Counted from the first letter of the stretch, positions 1 to 8,139 are shown. The stretch is 64,000 nt of DNA from Burkholderia cepacia (GCF_001039005.1 NZ_LDWR01000010.1:40104-104103), one strand, 5' to 3'. Notes: generated by a model not told the origin, from the letters alone. Translations and numbers: made by a program.

Positions 1-2
1 CC

Positions 3-1397
3 TATCACGGAAACGGAACTGCCAGGAAAGCTGAAGCGGCGATCTTTTATACGGCGTATACGCGAGACGCGTTGCCCAAGGAGAATCGCCCGGTCACGTT
101 TTTATGGAACGGAGGGCCCGGATCAGCCTCGATCTGGCTGCACATGGGCTCGTGGGGACCGAAACGCCTGAAGTCTGACGCGCCAAACATGGCTGACCCG
201 ACAAAGCAGCCCGATGGTTTCCCGTTTGAGGACAATGCGATTTCCCTGCTCGATCAGTCGGATATCGTTTTCGTCGATCCGCCGGGTACGGGTCTTTCCA
301 CAGCGATCGGCCCATTCAAGAACGGTGACCTGTGGGGTACCGACATCGACGCACAGGTGGTCGCGGATTTCATCACCAGTTATACGAACAAATACAATCG
401 GCAGAGTTCGCCAAAGTATTTGTACGGCGAATCCTATGGTGGCATCCGCACGCCAATCGTCGCCAACCTGCTGGAGCAGGCGGGTACCAGTGGTTATGCT
501 TCCGACCCATCCGGTAAGCCAGCCAAAGTCCTGGCGGGATTCATCCTCAACTCGCCGCTCGTTGACTACAATTCCAATTGCGAAATGACGGGCGGCAAGG
601 GGACCTGTGAGGGATATATCCCGTCCTACGCGATGACGGCCGATTACTTCAAAAAATCCGTGAAGCGTGCTGGACAGACCCAGGAGCAGTATCTCAACGA
701 GTTGCGCGCGCTGGCGAAAACAACGTTCCAGGCTACCTTCAAAACGTACTTCAATTCAAACGGCAAGCCGAACGGCAAGTGGAATGCGTACGCGGCAAGT
801 CCTGCGGGCCAGGCGATACTGAATCGAATTGCGGACTATACCGGCATTCCCGCATCGACCTGGAGCAGCAGCTTCAACTATACGCCGGGGCCGTTCAGGG
901 GAACGCTGGTTTCGGGCTATAACCTCGGCCGCTATGATGCCCGCATGAAGGTGCCGAACGGGAACAGCTTCGAGGCGGACGACTACATTAACGTAGCCTT
1001 CCTCAACGAACTCAAGACGTACTTCCCTGACTTCGTCAACTACAAGACCAGGTCAAGCTACGAACCGCTCAACAACGCAACGATCCGCAACTGGACATGG
1101 CAGCGGGCGGGAAGCAAATCTTCTAATCCGCAGAGTATTACGGACATTCAGGCGGTGCTGACCGCCAACCCGGACGCCAAACTGCTGATTCTCCACGGCT
1201 ACGAGGATCTTGCGACGCCGGGCTTCCAAACCGAGCTTGACCTCGAAGGGGTCAATCTGGCTGATCGAATCCCCATCAAGTGGTTCGAAGGCGGGCATAT
1301 GATTTACAACACGGAGATGTCGCGCGTGCCACTGAAACAGGCGATCGACAACTATTACCAGTCGCCGGCGCGTATCGCAGACGGCTCCCTACTGTAA
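3..1397 (+). CDS. Serine carboxypeptidase, peptidase S10 family (5' end outside window)
   Basis: The open frame runs in from the left edge: codons from base 3 read straight into the family block LWNGGPGSAS (about bases 105-135), so the first in-window start-like codon (TTG at 72) is not the true start. Catalytic residues are visible as Ser in GESYGG (codon 432-434), Asp in the DLATPGF segment (codon 1206-1208) and His in GGHMIY (codon 1296-1298), the standard order of the alpha/beta-hydrolase S10 fold. Such proteins are normally secreted or periplasmic and cleave C-terminal residues; the signal peptide would lie left of the window. An EF-hand secreted protein starts 17 bp downstream on the same strand and may be co-transcribed. 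Third-position GC is a little lower than in the housekeeping genes further right. Confidence 0.9.
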   Translation, partial: YHGNGTARKAEAAIFYTAYTRDALPKENRPVTFLWNGGPGSASIWLHMGSWGPKRLKSDAPNMADPTKQPDGFPFEDNAISLLDQSDIVFVDPPGTGLSTAIGPFKNGDLWGTDIDAQVVADFITSYTNKYNRQSSPKYLYGESYGGIRTPIVANLLEQAGTSGYASDPSGKPAKVLAGFILNSPLVDYNSNCEMTGGKGTCEGYIPSYAMTADYFKKSVKRAGQTQEQYLNELRALAKTTFQATFKTYFNSNGKPNGKWNAYAASPAGQAILNRIADYTGIPASTWSSSFNYTPGPFRGTLVSGYNLGRYDARMKVPNGNSFEADDYINVAFLNELKTYFPDFVNYKTRSSYEPLNNATIRNWTWQRAGSKSSNPQSITDIQAVLTANPDAKLLILHGYEDLATPGFQTELDLEGVNLADRIPIKWFEGGHMIYNTEMSRVPLKQAIDNYYQSPARIADGSLL

Positions 1398-1414
1398 GCG
1401 AAGCGAGGATAGCT

Positions 1415-1816
1415 ATGAAAATCGTGACTTTCCTTGTTTCCAGCACGGCGGCCATTGTCGTCGCAATGTCGAGCATCGGCGTGGCATTTGCCTATGACGA
1501 TTTGCCGAAACCGCCGCCCCCGCCAGAAGACTGGGTCCAGCCGCCCAAACAATCGGAAAACTCCGTTACGCGGGACGTGGAGAGCCAAATCGCGCAACGA
1601 TTCACCGCCGCGACCAACGGCAATCCCAACGGGCTCTTGTCGCGGCAGCAAGCCAAGGCTGCTGGCTGGGGCTTGGTCAGCGACCATTTTTCGGAGATCG
1701 ATCGTGCTGGAACCGGATACGTCCGACTCGACGACGTATTGCGATTCATGTCGGAACGGACCCCTCAACGGATCATGCGTATGAAAAACGCGACGAAACA
1801 GGACCAGCGACAGTAA
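1415..1816 (+). CDS. Small secreted protein with a C-terminal EF-hand-like loop
   Basis: 133 aa. Start chosen at 1415 because a GAGG ribosome site lies about 7 bases upstream and the protein then begins with a classical Sec signal peptide (hydrophobic to about residue 26, AFA cleavage motif); a longer in-frame start at 1280 lies inside the carboxypeptidase gene. After a proline-rich stretch (about residues 32-43) the C-terminal half carries one EF-hand-like loop, DRAGTGYVRLDD, with Asp/Asp ligands. Exported, probably periplasmic calcium-binding protein of unknown role; closeness to the S10 peptidase suggests a shared transcript. An intrinsic terminator follows at 1889. Confidence 0.75.
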   Translation: MKIVTFLVSSTAAIVVAMSSIGVAFAYDDLPKPPPPPEDWVQPPKQSENSVTRDVESQIAQRFTAATNGNPNGLLSRQQAKAAGWGLVSDHFSEIDRAGTGYVRLDDVLRFMSERTPQRIMRMKNATKQDQRQ

Positions 1817-1888
1817 CGTGGATTTTTGATCATAAGCGGTTGCCCTGGTTCCGGCACTTATCCTCCCCGGATTGCCCGGAACCTCTTC

Positions 1889-1917
1889 GCCGGCCCCGAT
1901 ACGGGCCGGCTTTTTTT
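1889..1917 (+). terminator. Intrinsic terminator
   Basis: Perfect 8-bp stem (1889-1896 with 1903-1910, GCCGGCCC/GGGCCGGC), 6-base loop, then seven T. It closes the carboxypeptidase/EF-hand transcript and argues that the next gene starts downstream, at 1960 rather than at the upstream in-frame start at 1840. Confidence 0.85.
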
Positions 1918-1959
1918 CAGAAGCCCGAGGTTAACAACTTGCATAAGCGAGTGCGAATC

Positions 1960-2412
1960 ATGTACACGTTCGGGCGGATGACGGTTTCCTTTGAATGCCG
2001 CGAAGTCTGCGTCGACGGGCAGCCCCGGTATATCGGCGCGCGGGCATTCGAGATTCTCGAACTGCTGGTGAAGGCGGCCGGCAGGCTCGTGTCGAACGGC
2101 AAGGTCGTGTCCGACGTGCCCAACGCACCCGGTATCGAGATCGGGCAGCCAAACGGCACTTATCGCCGTGTCCGGATCGAATCGGGATTCGGCAAGATCA
2201 CCGTGCTCGTGACCAATGGCCACCTGCCTTACCCGTTCGGGCACGAAATGACCGGTTATCAAGTGCCGGACCTGTCCGCCACGCTGGAGGAAGCCAAGGC
2301 GGCCGGTGTCACCGTGCTCGTGCCGCCGTTCGCGTCCGACGGACGTAACGCGGCAATCGTCCAGTTCCCGGGCGGCTACATCGCCGAGATCCACGCAAGC
2401 GTCGCGAAGTGA
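1960..2412 (+). pseudogene. Chimeric remnant: truncated winged-helix regulator fused to a VOC (glyoxalase-like) domain
   Basis: 150 aa from ATG 1960. Residues 1 to about 52 match the start of an OmpR/PhoB-type winged-helix domain as found in Burkholderia ATPase/adenylate-cyclase-type regulators (FGRMTVSFECREV, RAFEILELLVKAAGRLVS) but break off before the recognition helix. From about residue 57 (IEIGQPNG) onward the sequence is the C-terminal part of a VOC-superfamily protein (HLPYPFGHEMTGYQVPDL, AAIVQFPGGYIAEIHA), ending in the usual Glu metal-ligand strand. Neither half is complete, so I read it as an in-frame deletion fusion of two neighbouring genes. It could still be expressed, but I do not expect DNA-binding activity. 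Confidence 0.6.
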
Positions 2413-2856
2413 AGCTTGGCGACACGATGCTTTCCGCGCGGGGGTGATCGGCGCCGGCATGCCCGACGCCTGAAACGTGTCGTCACTACCCGTGACGCAG
2501 CGTGTGCTTCCGTCACATAATATATCGTTATCCGAAATATATTCGACGTGAGCCGGACCGTCGCGATGCGCGGTCAGGCAACGCCCTGCGCAGCCTGCGA
2601 AACCATTTCCCACTGATATCAAACCGCGACGCGATCCGAACGTGCGCGTGACGCAGTTCGTCGAACCGGCGCGCGAGGCCACGCGCAATATTGGTACAGT
2701 GGCGTAGCCGGCGAGTCTGGAGCGGATCGCCGGTATCGTCAATTTTCTGCAAGCGCGTCCACGAGCAAAGGATCACACAGTGCGCTCAATATTGCATTGA
2801 GCCGCAGGGCAGGGATGCGACTGCGCTTCACCGAACCAGCTTGGAGGTCGATCGAT
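2413..2856. other. Intergenic region with AT-rich inverted repeat; no intact gene
   Basis: No frame here has convincing codon use. Bases 2519-2543 hold an AT-rich inverted repeat with 7-bp arms (AATATAT / ATATATT) and an 11-bp spacer, the geometry of a LysR-type operator, though no LysR gene is adjacent. Short protein-like fragments on the plus strand around 2640-2780 are interrupted by stops and may be gene debris. The strong ribosome site TTGGAGG at 2841 belongs to the downstream oxidoreductase. Confidence 0.4.
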
Positions 2857-3840
2857 ATGAAGGCTGCCCACTATTCGTCAAAAGGCCCGGCTCGCGACGT
2901 TCTCGTCGTCGGCGACGAACCGGATCCCACCCCTGGCACGGGCGAAGTCCTCGTCCGCATTGCGCACTCGGGCGTGAATCCTTCCGACGTCAAATCGCGA
3001 TCGGGCATGACGAGCCCTGCGATGGAGTTTCCGCGCGTCATTCCTCACAGTGACGGCGCCGGCATTGTCGAGGCGGTGGGGGCCGGCGTCCCGGAACAGT
3101 GGATCGGGCGGCGCGTCTGGACGATCAATGGCCAGTGGCGTCGGCCGTTCGGTACGGCAGCGGAGCTGATCGCGTTGCCCGAAGACCAGGTTGCGCTATT
3201 GCCCGACAATGTTTCGACCGAGACGGGCGCCTCGCTGGGCATTCCGCTGCTGACGGCCTGGTATGCGGTGTACGCGTGCGGCGGGCTGCTCGGCAAGACG
3301 GTGCTGGTCTACGGTGCGACCGGCGCGGTAGGCGGCTACGCGACCCAGTTGGCCGCGTTTTCGGGCGCGCGGGTCATTGGCGTAGTCGGCAGCGACGAGA
3401 AGTGCCGGCTCGCGTCCCGGCTCGGTGCCGAGTGGGTCATCAATCGCAACGTGCAGGATGTGACTGCCACGGTGCGCGAGATGACGTCGGGCAAAGGCGT
3501 GGACGTCATCATCGAAGTCGACGCCGCGGCAAATGCCGGAAAATATGGCGAGCTGTTGAAGTTTGGCGGCGACGTGATCATTTACGGCTCGGGCGCCAGC
3601 GTGATCGAGGTTCCGTTCAGGCCGATGATCGTCGGTTTCGCGAATCTGCGATTCTTTATCGTCTACAACCTGCCGGTCGCCGTCAGGCAGGCGGCCATCG
3701 ATGCGCTCACCCCGCTGCTGGAGCGAGGGGTGCTGCAACACCCGCAGGTCGAGATTTTTCCGCTGTCGGACATCGCGAAGGCCCACGAGCGCGTCGAGTC
3801 CGGCGCGAACGCAAAGATCCTCGTCGATATGCAGCGGTAA
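2857..3840 (+). CDS. Zinc-independent MDR-family NADPH:quinone oxidoreductase
   Basis: 327 aa. Start 2857 has TTGGAGG nine bases upstream and begins with MKAAHYS, the usual beta-strand opening of quinone reductases; the in-frame GTG at 2797 would only add an unconserved tail. N-terminal GroES-like domain (about residues 1-130, HSGVNPSDVK motif) and a Rossmann domain with GATGAVGGYA around residue 155. No structural zinc Cys cluster is seen, placing it in the QOR/zeta-crystallin type rather than zinc alcohol dehydrogenases. Expected cytosolic NADPH-dependent reduction of quinones or enones; substrate not deducible. It stands alone between the chimeric remnant and the tRNA. Confidence 0.85.
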   Translation: MKAAHYSSKGPARDVLVVGDEPDPTPGTGEVLVRIAHSGVNPSDVKSRSGMTSPAMEFPRVIPHSDGAGIVEAVGAGVPEQWIGRRVWTINGQWRRPFGTAAELIALPEDQVALLPDNVSTETGASLGIPLLTAWYAVYACGGLLGKTVLVYGATGAVGGYATQLAAFSGARVIGVVGSDEKCRLASRLGAEWVINRNVQDVTATVREMTSGKGVDVIIEVDAAANAGKYGELLKFGGDVIIYGSGASVIEVPFRPMIVGFANLRFFIVYNLPVAVRQAAIDALTPLLERGVLQHPQVEIFPLSDIAKAHERVESGANAKILVDMQR

Positions 3841-3895
3841 GCGCGAATTGCATCTCTACCCCGGACTGCAACGACATCGTATCGAACGCGATGAC

Positions 3896-3931
3896 AACAA
3901 AAAACCCGCGAAGCCGTGCGCTGTCGCGGGT
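3896..3931 (-). terminator. Intrinsic terminator of the tRNA-Leu transcript
   Basis: On the minus strand, 7-bp stem ACCCGCG/CGCGGGT (3931-3925 with 3910-3904) followed by a T-rich tail. It lies about 36 bases beyond the tRNA 3' end. On the plus strand the tail is TCTTT, so it may also stop the oxidoreductase transcript weakly. Confidence 0.8.
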
Positions 3932-3966
3932 CTTTGAATAGGCTCGAAACACGGTAAAACCGCGTC

Positions 3967-4051
3967 TGGTGCCGACGGCGAGACTCGAACTCGCACAGCT
4001 TTCGCCACTACCCCCTCAAGATAGCGTGTCTACCAATTTCACCACGTCGGC
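3967..4051 (-). tRNA. tRNA-Leu (anticodon GAG)
   Basis: 85 nt with encoded CCA end (3969-3967). The acceptor stem GCCGACG pairs with CGTCGGC, the D-arm shows the class II pattern, the anticodon stem CTATC/GGTAG encloses loop TTGAGGG with anticodon GAG, there is a long variable arm, and the T-loop is TTCGAGT. The long variable arm is typical of leucine tRNAs. It reads CUC/CUU codons, abundant in this genome. Such tRNA genes are common integration sites, but no integrase lies next to this one. Confidence 0.95.
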
Positions 4052-4066
4052 ACTGCAAGGGGCGCA

Positions 4067-4095
4067 ATTCTAGCGCCACCTTGCGCGTTTGTGAA
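4067..4095 (-). promoter_or_regulatory. Sigma70-type promoter of tRNA-Leu
   Basis: Minus strand: -35 TTCACA (4095-4090), 17-bp spacer, -10 TAGAAT (4072-4067), then a GC-rich discriminator (GCGCCCC) of the kind found at stringently controlled stable-RNA promoters. The mature tRNA starts 16 bases downstream. Confidence 0.8.
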
Positions 4096-4191
4096 GGGGG
4101 TGTGACACGATTGCGGTGTACGCGAAAGCGATCCCGGTAAAATTCGTGCGATCGGTCCGACGACCATCGCAATCGCCACCCGCTATCCACC

Positions 4192-5517
4192 GTGATATCT
4201 ACCCTCGAACAACTGCAGGCCGGACAACTGTCGGGCGCACGGCAACTGAAGCTCGCATGCGGGCTGACCGAATTTCCGCGCGAGATCTTCGACCTCGCCG
4301 ACACGCTCGAAGTGCTCGACCTGACTGGCAACGCGCTGTCCGCACTGCCGGACGACCTGCCGCGGCTGCATCGCCTGCGCGTGCTGTTCGCGTCCGGCAA
4401 CCGCTTCACCGCATTCCCCGACGTGCTCGGCGCGTGCCCGCAACTCGACATGATCGGCTTCAAGGCGAACCGGATCCGCACGGTGCCGCGCGGCGCGCTT
4501 CCGCGCGCGCTGCGCTGGCTGATTCTGACCGACAACGAAATCGACGCTTTGCCCGTCGACATCGGCGACTGCACGCGCTTGCAGAAGCTCATGCTCGCCG
4601 GCAACCGGCTGCGCGCGCTGCCGGCCGAGATGGCCGCGTGCCGTTCGCTCGAACTGGTGCGCCTGTCGGCGAACCGGCTGGACGACTTGCCGGACTGGTT
4701 GCTGCGCCTGCCGCGACTCGCGTGGCTCGCCGCTGCCGGCAATCCGTTCGGCGCGGCGCCGGAGGCCGCGGCGTCCGCCGGGCCGGACGTGGCGGACGTC
4801 GACTGGGCGTCGCTCGCGTGCGGGCAGAAGCTGGGCGAAGGCGCATCGGGTGTGATTTACCGCGCGCAATGGACGGCGGTAGGCCATGCGCCGCGGACGG
4901 TTGCGGTCAAGCTGTTCAAGGGTTCGGTGACGAGCGACGGGCTGTCCGATTGCGAAATGGCAGCGTGCCTGCACGCGGGTCGCCACCTGAACATGATCCC
5001 GGTGATCGGCAAGGTGCGCGGGCATCCGGACGGCACGCACGGCCTCGTGATGGAACTGGTCGATCCCGCGCTCACGAATCTCGCCGGGCCGCCGAGCTTC
5101 GCGACCTGCACGCGTGACGTGTATGCGGCCGACGCGAGATTCGACCCGACGGCAGCCGTGCGGATCGCGCACGGCATCGCGTCGGTCGCGGGCCATCTGC
5201 ACGCACGCGGCATCATGCATGGCGACCTGTATGCGCACAATATCCTGCACGACGGCGAAGGCGGCGCGCTGCTCGGTGATTTCGGTGCGGCGTCGCTCTA
5301 CGACGCGAATGACCGCATGCGCGGCGCCCGGTTCGAGCGGCTCGAGGTAAGGGCGTTCGGTTATCTGCTCGGCGAGTTGCTCGAGCGCTGCGAACCGCGT
5401 GCTTGGGCCGGCAGGCGCGCGCTCGACGCGCTTGCGGCAGCCTGCCTGAACGAGGACGTCGACGCCCGGCCGTCGTTCGACAACATCACGGCCGCGCTGG
5501 CCGCGCACCGGCCGTGA
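4192..5517 (+). CDS. Leucine-rich-repeat serine/threonine protein kinase
   Basis: 441 aa, GTG start. Residues about 15-190 are a run of leucine-rich repeats of the LxxLxLxxN type (FDLADTLEVLDLTGNALSAL begins the register). Residues about 204-441 form a Hanks-type kinase: glycine loop GEGASG, Lys240 in VAVKLF, catalytic loop HGDLYAHN (Asp345, Asn350) and DFG at 363-365, so all key residues are present. HGD instead of HRD is common in bacterial and small kinases. No membrane segment or signal peptide, so it should be cytosolic, with the LRR part as a ligand- or protein-binding module. Single gene between the tRNA and a convergent LysE gene. Targets unknown. Confidence 0.88.
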   Translation: MISTLEQLQAGQLSGARQLKLACGLTEFPREIFDLADTLEVLDLTGNALSALPDDLPRLHRLRVLFASGNRFTAFPDVLGACPQLDMIGFKANRIRTVPRGALPRALRWLILTDNEIDALPVDIGDCTRLQKLMLAGNRLRALPAEMAACRSLELVRLSANRLDDLPDWLLRLPRLAWLAAAGNPFGAAPEAAASAGPDVADVDWASLACGQKLGEGASGVIYRAQWTAVGHAPRTVAVKLFKGSVTSDGLSDCEMAACLHAGRHLNMIPVIGKVRGHPDGTHGLVMELVDPALTNLAGPPSFATCTRDVYAADARFDPTAAVRIAHGIASVAGHLHARGIMHGDLYAHNILHDGEGGALLGDFGAASLYDANDRMRGARFERLEVRAFGYLLGELLERCEPRAWAGRRALDALAAACLNEDVDARPSFDNITAALAAHRP

Positions 5518-5532
5518 AGGGAGCGCGCCTGC

Positions 5533-6162
5533 TTACGCTTGACGCGCAGTCAGCAGCTTGATCCCGAGCCCGACGAACAGCAGCCCGCTGGCCCGCTTGA
5601 GCGCACGCATCGCGCGGCTCATGCCGAAGCCGCGATGGAACCGGCGCACGCCGGCCGAATAGACGCTGTGAACCACCACGACGGTGCACGCGATCGTCGC
5701 GTACATCACGACGAACTGCAGCGCGAGCGGGCGATCGTGCACGATGAACTGCGGCATGAACGCCGACAGGAAGATCATCGTCTTCGGATTGCTGCCCGAC
5801 ACGAACAGCGCTTCGCGGAACAGCTTCCGGCGGTCGGGCACGGCGAGTTCCGTTTCGCGGTTCGACGTGGCGGTCTTCCGGTCGCCGCGCAGTTGCCGGA
5901 CACCGAGGAACATCAGGTACGCGGCGCCGACGATCTTCATCGCGACGAACAGCGGCGGCATCGCGGCCAGCACCGCGCCGACGCCGAGCGCGACGAGCAG
6001 CACGACCACGCCCTGCGCAACGAGATTGCCCGCGATCGTCGCGGCGGTGCCGTGCGTGCCGTAGCGCACCGTGTTGCGGATGACGAGCAGCACGTTGGGC
6101 CCCGGCGACAGTGTCGTGGCGAGATACGCTGCGACAAACAGCATCCAGGTCTGAATCGGCAT
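5533..6162 (-). CDS. LysE/RhtB-family amino-acid exporter
   Basis: 209 aa. ATG 6162 is preceded by GGAGC at about 6 bases; the longer open frame upstream has no membrane character. The N-terminus shows the family block LATTLSPGPNVLLVIRNTVRYG with the conserved SPGPN motif, followed by about six hydrophobic helices and an NPKT(M)IFLSAF segment typical of RhtB proteins. Inner-membrane efflux of amino acids such as homoserine, threonine or lysine; substrate unknown. Convergent with the kinase gene, 15 bp apart. Confidence 0.88.
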   Translation of the reverse strand: MPIQTWMLFVAAYLATTLSPGPNVLLVIRNTVRYGTHGTAATIAGNLVAQGVVVLLVALGVGAVLAAMPPLFVAMKIVGAAYLMFLGVRQLRGDRKTATSNRETELAVPDRRKLFREALFVSGSNPKTMIFLSAFMPQFIVHDRPLALQFVVMYATIACTVVVVHSVYSAGVRRFHRGFGMSRAMRALKRASGLLFVGLGIKLLTARQA

Positions 6163-6260
6163 GCATCGCTCCGAGAGGCGGTTCCGGCGGGCGGGATGAG
6201 CCGATGATGCCACGCCAATAATGGCGCGGGCCGCCGCCGGAACCGTGCCGTCGCGGCGCG

Positions 6261-6434
6261 TCAGCTTGCGTCGCGCATGCAGTACGCGGGGATCGACGGC
6301 GGCGTATCGATCGCGGCCGGCCGTGTCATCCACGCGATCCACGCGGCCCATAACCCGCACGCGATCAGCACGGCGATATTGAGCGGCGTCCGGTAACGGA
6401 CGATCAGGTCGGCCAGCGGCACGCGGTTCTTCAT
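6261..6434 (-). CDS. Small single-pass membrane protein at the end of the copper operon
   Basis: 57 aa. ATG 6434 has GGAG six bases upstream; an earlier in-frame ATG (6446) has none. One hydrophobic helix (about residues 18-40, IAVLIACGLWAAWIAWM) and a short tail with one Cys. It follows the PCu(A)C chaperone gene by 31 bp on the same strand, so it is probably the last gene of the copper operon. Not recognised; a small membrane partner of copper delivery is an inference from position only. Confidence 0.6.
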   Translation of the reverse strand: MKNRVPLADLIVRYRTPLNIAVLIACGLWAAWIAWMTRPAAIDTPPSIPAYCMRDAS

Positions 6435-6465
6435 GTTCGTCTCCATCGGTCGTGGTGGATGCGGC

Positions 6466-6912
6466 CTACTGGCCGCTATACGACGGCGCCTTGGCGTCGC
6501 AGGTCACGGACACGGTCGAACTGCCCGCGAAATGCAGCCGGAGCGGCACCTTCGCGCCGGGCGCGACGGCCTGGCGCGGCTGCTCCAGCATCACGTGATA
6601 GCTCTTCGGCTTGAACGTTACCGTGCCGTGCGCGGGCACCGCGACCGCGTCGACGTGGACCATCTTCGCGGTGCTGCCGTTCGTTTGCGTTTCGTGCACC
6701 ATCGCCATCCCGTACACGGGCGAGTCGATGCCCGTCAGCGTGGCGGGTGCGTCGCCGTCGTTCTTCAGCGTGAAGTAGCCGGACGACGGCACCGTCGCCG
6801 GCATCGCGCGGATCCAGCACGCGTCGGCCTGCACGGCGGGCGCGGCGAACGTGACGGGAGCTTGCAGCGCCAGCAATGTGAAGAGCAGGCTGGTCGAAAT
6901 CGAGCGTTTCAT
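6466..6912 (-). CDS. Periplasmic copper chaperone PCu(A)C (DUF461)
   Basis: 148 aa with an N-terminal signal peptide (to about residue 23, FAA). The mature part carries the Cu(I)-binding His/Met set: MAMVHETQ in the middle and HVMLEQP further on, the H(M)X10MX21HXM-type arrangement of PCu(A)C proteins. Family role: periplasmic delivery of copper to cytochrome oxidase assembly (CuA/Sco). Lies 43 bp downstream of the CopC-like gene and 31 bp upstream of a small membrane protein, in a single minus-strand unit. Confidence 0.88.
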   Translation of the reverse strand: MKRSISTSLLFTLLALQAPVTFAAPAVQADACWIRAMPATVPSSGYFTLKNDGDAPATLTGIDSPVYGMAMVHETQTNGSTAKMVHVDAVAVPAHGTVTFKPKSYHVMLEQPRQAVAPGAKVPLRLHFAGSSTVSVTCDAKAPSYSGQ

Positions 6913-6955
6913 GGTTGGTTCTCCTTATGGATGGATACAGGGAGTATCGCGTGCA

Positions 6956-7321
6956 TCACTTCAGCGTGAACGTGTAGTGGCCTTGCGTGCGATGGCCGTC
7001 GCTGGCCACCGCGATCCACGCGACCGTGTACGCGCCGGCCGTCAGGTTGGCCAGCGCGACGTGCATCCGCTTGCGGTTGCCGGCGTCGACGGCGGATTTC
7101 CCGTCGGCGACCGACTGCCCGTGGCTGTCGGTGATGGCGATCGAACTGAAGGCCGGTTCGAGCGCTTCGCTGAAATCGATCGTGACCGCGTGCGGTGCGC
7201 TCGAAAGCGTGGCGTTGGCGGCCGGTTCCTGCGTCTTCGGATGCGCGTGGGCATGGGCGGCCTGGATGACGACGAAGCCGAGTGCGGCGAGTGCGCCGCG
7301 AACGAACGAGGTGGTTTTCAT
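6956..7321 (-). CDS. copC: CopC-domain periplasmic copper-resistance protein
   Basis: 121 aa. ATG 7321 overlaps the stop of the preceding 71-codon ORF in an ATGA junction. Signal peptide ends around AHA|HAHP, leaving a mature N-terminal His as in CopC/YobA proteins; the beta-sandwich is recognisable from VTIDFSEALEPAF and the C-terminal SDGHRTQGHYTFTL strand with further His ligands. Binds Cu(II) in the periplasm. Usually accompanied by CopD, which is absent here; instead the neighbours are DUF2946 and PCu(A)C, pointing to copper acquisition or oxidase assembly rather than classical resistance. Confidence 0.85.
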   Translation of the reverse strand: MKTTSFVRGALAALGFVVIQAAHAHAHPKTQEPAANATLSSAPHAVTIDFSEALEPAFSSIAITDSHGQSVADGKSAVDAGNRKRMHVALANLTAGAYTVAWIAVASDGHRTQGHYTFTLK

Positions 7322-7533
7322 GGCTGGATCTGCGAGTGGCGAATCGGATGGAGAAAGACGGATTCGACGGACGCATGCGCGAGCGGCATCGCAACGGCTG
7401 CGATGCCGGCTGCCGTCGGCACGGACGTGCGCTGCCGGACGTTCGCCCGTGAGCGAATGTCGGTGCGGTGGTACGAACCGGAAGCGGCCGACCGCACGCG
7501 CGGCAGGGCGCCGCGCGCAACACGGTGAGACAT
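7318..7533 (-). CDS. Small ORF translationally coupled to copC
   Basis: 71 aa, unrecognised, rich in Arg, His and Ala. Two features support it: AAGGA sits five bases before ATG 7533, and its TGA stop overlaps the copC start (ATGA). No clear signal peptide or membrane helix, although the C-terminal half has a weakly hydrophobic stretch (VPTAAGIAAVAMPLA). It may be a coupling ORF that controls copC translation or a small copper-operon protein. Codon statistics alone would not prove it. Confidence 0.4.
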   Translation of the reverse strand: MSHRVARGALPRVRSAASGSYHRTDIRSRANVRQRTSVPTAAGIAAVAMPLAHASVESVFLHPIRHSQIQP

Positions 7534-7623
7534 GATCGTCCTTCGAAACGTGACACGTCACGCACGCCGGCGGCGTGCGCGGATCGCGCGATGCGCTAGG
7601 GCATCACGCGTGACGACGACGGT

Positions 7624-8001
7624 TCAGGACGCGAGCGGAGGGGCGCGCGGTTGCGCGGCCGCGAGCGGCTGCGCACGGCGCAGGCTTTCGAAGCGGGTGG
7701 CTTCGCGGTGCTGGATGACGCGCACGTTGGCCGCGAACGTCAGTTCGGGCGCGGGCAGTGCGGGGGTATGGGCAAGCAGGCTGCAATAGCCGCATGCCTG
7801 GAGATGGGCCTGCAGGCTTTTCGACGACGCATCGGTTGCGTGACCGGCGGCGGCCGGTGCGGCCGTGCAGTAGCCGGCCAGCAGCGCGTCGACGCGCCCT
7901 TGCGTCGTCAGCGCCTGCGAGATCGTCGGCGCGAGCGCCGTCATCAGGATGGCGAGCATCCCGATCAGACTGCCGAACTTCCGGAGACGACGACTCAGCA
8001 T
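7624..8001 (-). CDS. DUF2946 small exported/membrane protein
   Basis: 125 aa from ATG 8001; the frame is open further upstream but without protein character. Hydrophobic N-terminal segment (GSLIGMLAILMTALAPTISQ) acting as signal or anchor, then a Cys pair in QACGYCSLL and a His (HTPALP) as in the DUF2946 family, which is regularly found beside copper-transport genes. First gene of the minus-strand copper unit, 90 bp before the 71-codon ORF. Confidence 0.75.
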   Translation of the reverse strand: MLSRRLRKFGSLIGMLAILMTALAPTISQALTTQGRVDALLAGYCTAAPAAAGHATDASSKSLQAHLQACGYCSLLAHTPALPAPELTFAANVRVIQHREATRFESLRRAQPLAAAQPRAPPLAS

Positions 8002-8139
8002 GCGATGCGCAGCGGCGTGTGGGCGACGATGGAGCGGATTATGCCACGCACGTCGCAGCACGGGCATGCGCGCATGCGGATGACGTTCTCCACGCAGGAT
8101 CAACCATTGCAGGACGGCGCGCACGACCGCGCGCCGCGT

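Noticed and set aside
1840..1959. In-frame N-terminal extension of the regulator/VOC chimera
   Set aside because: It would be translated across an intrinsic terminator hairpin, and the extension has no homology; ATG 1960 fits the domain start.
3967..5517. Genomic island inserted at tRNA-Leu
   Set aside because: No integrase, no repeated tRNA 3' end seen downstream, and GC of neighbouring genes is typical.
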